DNA from: Chromera velia
Taxonomy: Eukaryota > Sar > Chromeraceae
Assembly (NCBI GenBank): GCA_018398765.1
Contig: JAHBMJ010005771.1
Location: forward strand, 35,001 to 55,000
DNA length: 20,000 nt
Direction: 5' to 3'
Made by a program: the position numbers and the translations under genes. This document shows, piece by piece, positions 1-7,331 of this stretch. How positions within the stretch are numbered: the first letter of the stretch is position 1; each line of letters opens with the position of its first letter. The notes beneath the pieces are model-generated. The model was not told the origin of the DNA and made no database searches. It worked only from the letters and a program-made list of their open reading frames with translations.

Positions 1-173
1 AACGTCAATATGAACGTAAACGTGAAAATCAAAAACGACAGTTTGCATTTGATGCGGTATATTTCGAGAAAAAGAGAGTGACCCACCAATGGGGTACGTG
101 GACATGCTGCTCGTCTCTTCTGCCGGGTGGTTAGTTCATTTACCGTCTCCCTCCCTCCCTCCCCTCCACACAG
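1..173 (+). other. Intron end upstream of the first epsilon-COP exon
   Basis: No conserved coding segment is recognised here. The last 30 bases form a CTCCCTCC-type pyrimidine tract ending in CACAG at 169-173, a clear 3' splice site for the exon that begins at 174. The preceding exon is presumably outside the window. Confidence 0.6.
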
Positions 174-1335
174 AATGACAAGGAGCCTGTGGTGCTTGCG
201 AATCTCGTGGCTGTTCTCCGGAACTTGGGGAAGCACGAAGAGGCCGAGGCCTGTTTCGCGTCAGTTTGTTCTTCCCTTTTTTTTTCGTTTCCTTTCTATT
301 TGGTCATTGGACTGGATCTTTCCCGCCTGGGACTTCATCCCATTGAATAAAAGAAAGAAAAAAGGGAGCAGGCAAGACAGACTGACAGACCGAAGGAATG
401 AAGCGAAGAAGGGAGGAAAGCAAGCAAGCAAGAAAAGGCAAAAAGATAGAAAGGAAGAAAGAAAGGCGGCGAAGATCAGATGAAGGCGAAAGCAAGCGGG
501 CCACTCCAAAGGGAGAGGGGGAAAGAGACGTCTTTTCTCTCTCAAGATTGCAGCCGGGCAAACACACTCAAAGAAAAACAGACATGGAGAGAGGCGGGCT
601 GGGGCCGGACGAGGTATTTTGACTCAGTTTGTCATTGTAAGAATCAGAAAATGCCTTCATAATAAGAGACCGAACACAAAGAATAATGAATGGAGAGAAT
701 GGGTTCAGCAAGAAAGCAAAGGAACAAAAGGCAGGAATGTGAGAGACAAAAAACAACCGAAGGAAGGAAGGAAGGAAGGACGCATCCGGGGGGGAATGAA
801 GGACTTTCAACCCCCTTCCCCCTTTTTGCAGACAACTGTTGAGTGCTCAGCCAAAGCATCTCTTTGCACAGAAGCAGAAGAGCCTCGAAGCAGCGTTTCA
901 GGTCAGACAGGCATGGCCGGCAACAGGCATCTAGGTGCAGCGAGAGGCACTTAGTCAGTCTGTTGTGTTCTCTTTCACTCTTTCCTCGGTCCACTTCGTG
1001 GAAGAAAGAGCAGTCTTCTCAATTGAAGAAGCCTGGAGGTGCAAGAGGGGGAAGATCTGGTGACACACGGAAGGGAGATAGAGTGCTTGGCACGCTTGTC
1101 CCATGAGGCAAAAAACAACATTAAAAACCGATGAAACAGACCTGCAGAGTGCAGCTGATAAAGAGAGAAAAGCGTAGAGGCACAGACATGCATGGTGTCC
1201 GTCAGTGTCATACTTCACGGGCACCCTTTTTCGCTTCCTCTGTGCTGGCTTGCGTGCCTGCGTTCACTTGCAGACAAGCTGTCTCTCTGGTGTGTGTAAA
1301 CATCTCTCTCTCTTTCACTTTCTTTCTCTCTCTCT

Positions 1336-1377
<42 letters not shown>

Positions 1378-1419
1378 TGTGTGTGTGTGCAGAGATTCGC
1401 ATCCGAGCAGGCCGACTGA
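174..1419 (+). CDS. COPE: Coatomer epsilon subunit (epsilon-COP), C-terminal three exons, 5' partial
   Basis: Model: join(174..259, 832..901, 1393..1419). Epsilon-COP is an alpha-solenoid subunit of the COPI coat that works in Golgi-to-ER vesicle traffic; it packs against alpha-COP. The first exon, after a CT-rich tract and CACAG, reads as a TPR-like helix pair containing LANLVAVLRNLGKHEEAEA. The second continues with QLLSAQPKHLFAQKQKS, which lines up residue for residue with the QLKDAHRSHPF segment that ends animal epsilon-COP. The last exon encodes nine codons including the stop (RFASEQAD). Donor GTCAGT at 260 leaves two bases that join the single A at 832 to give Ala, so all three exons are in frame; the donor at 264 would break it. 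Introns are 572 and 491 bp; the second ends in a long CT/GT microsatellite directly before its acceptor. The 5' part of the gene lies outside the window. Family call is by recalled similarity of a short C-terminus, so fairly sure, not certain. Confidence 0.78.
1303..1390 (+). repeat. (CT)n-(GT)n microsatellite at the end of the last epsilon-COP intron
   Basis: A CT-rich run passes into a nearly pure GT run (about 1341-1389, one TTT interruption) that ends exactly at the CAG acceptor at 1390-1392. The repeat occupies the place of the polypyrimidine tract, so length changes here could affect splicing of the last nine codons. Confidence 0.9.
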
Positions 1420-1813
1420 TCCAGTGAGTGGATGAGGGCCGTAAGCGAGGCAGAGGGATCTGCTGGTCACCTCTCGTGTGACTCGATGAGTTCGGAGAAC
1501 ATCTGGCAAGAAAAACAATAGCTAATTCATGAATGTTGGGAAATTTCCCAGAAGAAGGAAAAATCATGACAGTGGAGACAATTAAAGGGGGCCAAAACAT
1601 TGAAAACAATGTCAGAAGAAGCTAAAAATGAGGAATTAAATACAGAAGCAATCTTTTGAAAGTCAATCACTCTATATGTATTACATCTCTACCACTCGTA
1701 CATGCATACACTTATATAATTGGCTTTCTAGAAATTGTTATCATAAAGCCGCCAGATTTCAATGTTGGACATTGTTAGTGACCAGTCTGGCAGTATAATG
1801 ACTCCGGTTCTCG
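1420..1813. other. Intergenic / 3' UTR of epsilon-COP, no gene seen
   Basis: Downstream of the stop codon the sequence becomes AT-rich by about 1500. Weak A-rich polyadenylation-like words (ATTAAA near 1580 and 1635) are present, but no consensus AATAAA could be tied to the gene. No conserved reading frame was recognised on either strand. Confidence 0.5.
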
Positions 1814-2075
1814 CTAGGGGCCATCTAAAAATTCATTTGAGTATCAACGGCACGCAAACAGGCTCTCTAGGGGGGNGGGGGGGGGGGGGGTCTTTGCATG
1901 CCAGTTAAGCAAAAATAACCGTTCTTCTCCACTATTAAAACATATTTTTAAGTCAAAAAAACTGGGTTTTCAATTTTTTTGGGGGGGTTGCGTGCCGCTG
2001 TGGTGGAAGGTAAAAGGTGGAGGGGGGGTCTTGCGTGCCACTGACAGTCAAATAAATTTTTACATAGCCCCCTAG
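1814..2075. mobile_element. MITE-like element A with ~45-bp imperfect terminal inverted repeats
   Basis: The left end at 1814-1857 and the reverse complement of 2031-2075 match at 37 of 45 aligned positions with one gap, both starting CTAGGGG and ending GGCACGCAA. The 262-bp interior is non-coding and contains long G runs (including the N at 1876). Inverted ends, small size and lack of a gene suggest a non-autonomous DNA transposon, but no family was recognised. CTAG stands at both ends and may be target-site sequence or part of the repeat. Confidence 0.5.
1871..1890 (+). other. G-run with an unresolved base (N at 1876)
   Basis: A run of about 20 G contains the only N noticed in the window, so the true length of this homopolymer is not known. 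It lies just inside the left inverted repeat of MITE-like element A. Confidence 0.9.
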
Positions 2076-2346
2076 GTATGATCTGTAAAGTTATTTTTAT
2101 AATAAAGACTAACCACAGACTTTAGACTTTAAAACTTCTTTGCATGGTTTTAAAACTTAATTTAAGAATAAAAAGCTTGAACACATCGATGCATTGTTTA
2201 AGATTGTTTAGCCTTTTAAAACATTGTTCAATGTACGTCAAAAAAATTTTAAAGTGCGTTTCAAAAGTTATATTTTAGAGTCCACAGACTCAAACTGGAC
2301 TTTAAGCTAGCTTTATTTCACTTTTAAACTTTACAGATCATACTAG
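2072..2346. mobile_element. MITE-like element B with ~20-bp terminal inverted repeats, AT-rich
   Basis: CTAGGTATGATCTGTAAAGTT at 2072-2092 is the reverse complement of 2327-2346 apart from one extra G. The 275-bp stretch is very AT-rich, non-coding, and rich in short palindromes such as AAGCTAGCTT near 2305-2315. It abuts element A, sharing its CTAG boundary at 2072-2075. A second related word (ATCATATCTAG) follows the right end, so the exact boundary is uncertain. Confidence 0.45.
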
Positions 2347-2826
2347 ATCATATCTAGGGTTCTCGTCTTTTTGTTATAATATGTCTCATCACCATCATCA
2401 TCAGTATCTGAGTATCTTTAATTATAATTATTGGAAAGCGCAGATACTATATTGATGGAGGGGGGGATGTTTCCAATAGACGTTGAAGTGGCAAAGAGGA
2501 CGATCAGATGGGTAAGCTAGTGCGTAAAAAAGGCACTCAAAGAAAAGAGGAAGGAGACGATTGGGCAGGCTGTCATTCATTGCTTGAGAGGAGGAGTGGA
2601 AGATGAACTAAAGAGGGGAAGAAGAACAGATCGGGCTAGTTGCATCCCTTTCATTTCTTTCTGTACATGAAGAAATGCACACAGACACTATTCACAGAGA
2701 GAGGTCTTCATCCCTTTTCAAAAAAGAAGCTCGCAGGCCAGCCAGGAGAGATGGGGACACACGCAGTGAATGAAAGAGTAGACAGGATGGAGAGATAGAT
2801 TGTAAGCAAGACAGACAAAGAGATAA
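2347..2826. other. Spacer, possible decayed 5' part of the retroelement
   Basis: Contains an ATC-rich stretch near 2388-2402 and a short G run near 2460. From 2467 a frame in phase with the downstream retroelement frame gives a stop-interrupted peptide with a charged segment (about 2551-2630), which could be degraded element coding sequence. No domain is recognisable, so it is left unassigned. Confidence 0.35.
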
Positions 2827-3687
2827 AAGAGAAGAAGAAAGAAATCTTTAGGTAGAGAATTGAGAAGGGAGTCAGAGAGAGAAATAGAAGAGAGAGAGAG
2901 AGAAAAGAGTAGAAAAGTTTATATGGCACACATACACCGAATAAAAACACACAGAAACAGACTGTAGCTCACTTTATTTGAAAAAGCATCAGAAGAAAGA
3001 TCAAGAGAGGGAATAAAAATAGAGAAAGAAAAACTGGGATGGGTGCCTTTCTATTATAGAAGGGTAGCACCAAGAGGAGAACACAGAAGGAGAGCAGTCT
3101 ATAGAGTGGGAGATAAGACGTTAGCGGGAACGAAGGGAAAAATGCCAGAAAGAGGAAGGCAGAGAATACCATTGGAAGAGAGACTAAGTCTTTGCCCTTT
3201 TTATAAAGAATGGATGGAAATAGAGGTATTGGAGGATGAGATCCATATGCTGACTGAGTGTCCGATTTATGATAGAGGGAGAGTGGACATGTATAGAACA
3301 TTAGAAGCGGAGTGGAACGAGGGAAGAGAAGAGAGGGCAAGAGAAGTTTGCAGAGAGAAAAGAGAAGGATAAAGAGGAAGACTGGACACTGAGGCTCTGT
3401 TCAAATTCTTGATAAACGAAAGGCATAGTGCGGTGGATGAGTTTCTGGGGAGAGCGGCGTTCAGAAGAAGAGTGTTCAAGGAAAGCCTATGAAAGTACGT
3501 ACCTGGAAGCTCGTTAGATGAAACAGTGTTGACACAGAGATACGGAGTGATCACAAAAAGAAAGGGGGGAACGGAAAGAATAAAAAAAGAATACAAAACC
3601 ATCCTGGAAGCGATGAAAGCAAGAAGACAGTTGAGGGAGGGAGAAGAAGAAATTATTGAGAGAAGAATAGAAAAAGGGCGTGCATAA
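2827..3687 (+). pseudogene. Decayed C-terminal part of a non-LTR retrotransposon (LINE) polyprotein
   Basis: One frame stays open from about 2827 to 3687 except for stops at 2965 (TAG), 3370 (TAA) and 3490 (TGA), ending at 3685-3687. The peptide is Lys/Arg/Glu-rich and carries, around 3196-3290, the layout of the zinc-binding tail behind many LINE reverse transcriptases: LCPFY, then DEIHMLTECPIYDRGR (His-x4-Cys). The expected second Cys of Cys-x2-Cys is Tyr; TAT differs from TGT by one base. Downstream, a segment containing FKFLINERHSAVDEFLGRA resembles the hydrophobic stretch that often follows this finger. No reverse transcriptase or endonuclease core is visible, so the copy is 5'-truncated as well as point-mutated. 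A structured 3' UTR follows. The class call is pattern-based; the clade is undetermined. Confidence 0.62.
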
Positions 3688-3965
3688 AGTCAAAGTGTCC
3701 TTTCGTCCTATATCATTGGGTCGATTTTGGGAGCAGTCACTTCTGAGCAGCCCACAGACCACAGTATACAAAGCGCAGACCTACACGCGGACAGATTGTT
3801 GTTTGTTAGCGGCCTGGGAAACCAGGCAGGCGACAGGGTGTGGTCTGAGCCTCAGCGATGAGGTACACCCCCCTGCCGTTTGCGGGGGCGACCTCTATAA
3901 GGCAAAATGACGACAGTGCTCCAGGGCACCACTAAATCACTTAATCACTTAATCACTCACTTAAT
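3688..3965 (+). mobile_element. 3' UTR and microsatellite-like tail of the LINE copy
   Basis: After the last stop codon comes a GC-richer stretch with four short hairpins: GCCTGG-GAAA-CCAGGC (3812-3827), CCTCA-GCGA-TGAGG (3850-3863), CCCCTGC-CGTTT-GCGGGGG (3870-3888, one G-T pair) and GTGC-TCCAGG-GCAC (3916-3929). Ten or so bases later the sequence turns into a TAATCACT tandem (3931-3960) and then AT-rich flank. In stringent LINEs the 3' stem-loop and short tandem tail are what the element's reverse transcriptase recognises, so this is read as the element's 3' terminus. A tRNA-like fold was not found. Confidence 0.6.
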
Positions 3966-4113
3966 TACATATAAAAACAAGAATTTTAAAAAGAATGGAA
4001 GTTATTATATTAGATCTACATGTAGCCATGTATGTGTGTAGCTAGGTGTCTAGTTATTCTTAGAACCATCTAGAAAACTAGTTTACCTCTATTAGTCAGA
4101 CAGAACGATAAGA

Positions 4114-4778
4114 AGCAACCCATAAGAAGAGAAAGGGTTTTCCATTCCTCTCTGTATATCTCGGGAAAAGAATGTTCTTGGTTACTCAGAAAAGTGTGAA
4201 AGAAAATAGAAGAGTACTTCTCTCTTTTTCTTACTTAGTCTCAATTCTTCGTTCTTTTTTCTTGCTCTGGTTGAAGTTTCCTTTCTTGTTACTCTCCTTG
4301 ACAGTGTTACTTCATCTTTCTGAGTCAGACAGAACGATAAAAAGCAACCCATAAGAAGAGAGAGGGCTTTACCGTTCCCGGGCCCCTTTGCACGTCTCGG
4401 GAAAAGAAACGTTCTTGGTTATTCTAAAAAGTGTAAAATAAACGTGTTCTCTCTTTCACTTGGTCTTAATCTTTTCTCTCAATTCTTTTTCTCCTTTTCA
4501 ATCTTGCGTTTCAGCACTAAAAGTCATTTCGCTTTTGGAAGCCGTTTGCCCCTCTGCCAGATGATCTCAGATTGGAACCAGACAGTCATTCAGATAAAGG
4601 AAAAATGATGCTGCGTATGCTTTTTCTTCAATTGTAAACCATTTACGGCACAGGCTAGACCTGTGCAGGCCGGCGAGGGAGGTTTGATGCGTCTAGGCGC
4701 TTTCCTTGGGAGCTGCACGTCGGACATTCGGCATTGGGGCGGGAGGCCAATCCTCCGGACATAAATCCTAATCCTAAT
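4114..4778 (+). repeat. Dispersed repeat R1, copy 1 (retroposon-like, CCTAAT tail)
   Basis: About 660 bp match, in reverse complement, the segment at 13951-14625 with high identity by eye. The 5' half is a tandem of two diverged units, the word GTCAGACAGAACGATA occurring at 4095 and again at 4324 (period 229 bp). The 3' half is GC-rich and holds hairpins CACAGG-CTAGA-CCTGTG (4649-4665) and GGAGG-CCAAT-CCTCC (4742-4756), then ends in ATCCTAATCCTAAT. A structured 3' end with a short tandem tail suggests a SINE or a truncated LINE 3' end. No coding region was recognised. The 5' limit is where similarity to copy 2 stops. Confidence 0.75.
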
Positions 4779-5399
4779 CTGCGAATCTAGAACCTCCCGA
4801 AGATAAGGTGATTCATTTATAAAACATTGTTACATTAATTGATCAACGTTCTTTATTATTTACGATTGTTTTTATTCTTTTCAACATTTCTGTTCCAAAT
4901 TCCTTCAATTAATTTCCAAAATTTTTCTTCTAGTTTTCTTTGAATCTAGCTTTGAATTTTTCTAACTAGTCCTCTAAATTCCTACCTGTCTAAATTCTTC
5001 TAAGTTACCATTAATTCTACATTGTTTTAATTTTAATTAAATGCATTACTTAGGTTAATTGTCCATAAAGCCTTGTTAGTGGCGTATGGCCCGAGATTTG
5101 GCATTGTTGGATCCAGGACTTAGCCCGGCCCACAACTTGAATGCAATGGGCCCACATCATCATCATCAGACTTCAAACAATGAATCGTCTCTTTTCCTTT
5201 TAAACTCTAACTTCGATTGATGTCAGCTAAGTAGTAGTGACTAGTCATGATCAATCACACTCAGTGAGTGGCAGTGATCCGACCCAAGAGCTCTCATAAA
5301 CAGACATCAATACAAACAAAAAGATGGACCTCTTTCCAGCAGATCTCCCCAACCCTAGGCCCAACCAGTCGACCGTCATCAATTGTCAAGACCCCTCCT
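4779..5399. other. AT-rich intergenic DNA and 3' flank of PRL1
   Basis: 4780-5060 is AT-rich without any recognised gene. Around 5082-5170 there is a GC-richer patch ending in CATCATCATCATCAG; its abrupt composition change and simple ATC tail resemble another short retroposon, but no second copy is present to prove it. The last ~150 bases precede the PRL1 stop codon and probably hold its 3' UTR. Confidence 0.4.
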
Positions 5400-7294
5400 T
5401 CACATCTTCCTTGGGTCCTTCGGGGGTCTCCAGGTGACGGGGTGCGTGTCCTCAGTCGCCTCGTCGTCCTCTTTCCAAATCTGCAAGGCACACATACACA
5501 CACACAAACACTCGCTTACACGCACTTACGTACACACCTCGCGAATTCGCCCATACGCGAGGACCCACAGAGACACATGCAGACACTCACAACCAAATCA
5601 CACCTCGATCGGTCAGTCTTGCCGCTGTCCCCACCTGCTTCCCTTCCCTTCCCTTCCATGCGCTCAATCACTCAGCAACTGACTCACCTTGATTGTCTTG
5701 TCGCATTCTCCAGTAATCAGGCGCGTCTGTGACTGATCGAACGCACAGGCAAAAATCGCGTTCTCCGCCTCCATTGACCCTGGTTGGACTTGAGACTGCT
5801 TGCACGAGGGAGAGGAGAGAGAGAGAGAGAGAGAGAGAGAAGAGAAAGCATTGCCTCTGCGACTCCACTTCAAAGGTGTTTGGACGTCCTTCGGGATGAA
5901 CACACAGAGGCGCGACGCCACGCACGTAGATGGAAGAAAAGCAAGAAGAAACACTGAGGTGAAGCGCCACAGAAAACGGTAGCAGAAGACAGAGCGCACT
6001 AAGAGAAGAGAAGAAAATAAAAGCGAAGACAAAGTTGCGGGAGCCGCTGGGACGTTCGATGGATGGGCAAAGAGAAGATGAAAAAGCACAGAGAATCAAG
6101 CAACCAGAGCCAAAGAAGAAGAGCGAGCCGAACCGAAAAAGAGGAGGAGGAGGAGAAGAAGAAGAAGAAGAAGGAGAAGGGCGAGACAAACCGAAAAAGA
6201 GGAGGAGGAGAAGAAGAAGAAGAAGAAGAAGAAGGGCGAGCCAAACCGAAAAAGAGGAGGAGGAGGAGGAGAAGAAGAAGAAGAAGAAGAAGGGCGAGCC
6301 AAACCGAAAAAGAGGAGGAGGAGGAGGAGAAGAAGAAGAAGAAGAGCGACCCAACCCGAAAAAGAGAAGCCCCCAACCACACAACCAACATACCTGCGTG
6401 CTCTGAAATCGATACCCAGATTTGTAGTCGTAAAAGTTCAAAAATCTGTTCAAGGGAACAAGTAAATGCACAAAGCATTGATGAAACGGGCGCCATACGT
6501 GTAACAGGGAAACCCCAAAGACGCTCAGAGGCAGTCACGAATAAAGAGTGTTCTGCATCTCCTACGTTTGTTTTTTTTTTATCAAACTTGCTTTCCTTCG
6601 CATGTGGAATGTTCCATGTGCACCCATTCACGAAGCTACAGAAATACGGAGAGAACGAGGGCAAGAAACACATCTGTTTTCGTTGTTGTTCATCGCACGT
6701 CCGTCTGTCTGTCTGTCTGTCTGTCTGTCTGCTTGCCTGCCCAAAGAAACCCCCTTCCTCACTAGGAGCAAAAAAGCCCGAGAAAGCCAACGACCTCCAA
6801 AGAAAAATGGAAAGACTTTCACACAGTGTTGTTATGCATCCAGGAAGCCCTTTGCCTCCTTTTTTGTCCGAAAAAGTCAACGCGCATCAGCGGAAAAGGG
6901 ATCGCAGGAGAGAAGGCAACGGTAGAAGACTTGAGTAACACACTTGTATGCGTTCCTTTACTTCGTTTTCACGGAACTTGAGTCCATCACATAATCGGCA
7001 GACAGAAACCGACAGAAAACAGCCGGCCGGCCTGACTGAACTAACTCACGCACCCGTTGTCCGCGCCCACCACGAGAATGGAAGAGTCACCGTAGTTCTT
7101 GATGGCCGTACAGTTGGGAATTGCTCCGCCTCCCTGCAAATAAATAATATTTCAGTTTGCAAAGTTTTTGCTTCTGAAGATTAATTCAAATTCGAAAGTA
7201 GCCGGCCACCCGAGAGGTCAACAAGCGAAGAAAATATCTTGCAGGGCAGCCGTACAGAACGTTTCTTCACTGGAGAGACTGTACGAACCACACA

Positions 7295-7331
<37 letters not shown>

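Noticed and set aside
264-269. Donor GTTTGT at 264 for the first epsilon-COP exon
   Set aside because: It would leave the exon in phase 0 and put the conserved QLLSAQPKHLF segment out of frame; GTCAGT at 260 restores both frame and residue-for-residue alignment.
3780-3900. Possible tRNA-derived SINE head in the GC-rich stretch
   Set aside because: The hairpins do not form a cloverleaf and no A/B box pair could be placed; position after the decayed ORF fits a LINE 3' UTR better.
4758-4778. CCTAAT repeats as interstitial telomere sequence
   Set aside because: Only two to three units, and they occur at the same point in both R1 copies, so they are the tail of that repeat.
5999-6938. Several long open frames on both strands (Arg/Lys/Glu-rich or Ser/Pro/Phe/Leu-rich)
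   Set aside because: They come from the GGA/GAA minisatellite and its flanks and lie in introns of the well-supported PRL1 gene on the - strand.
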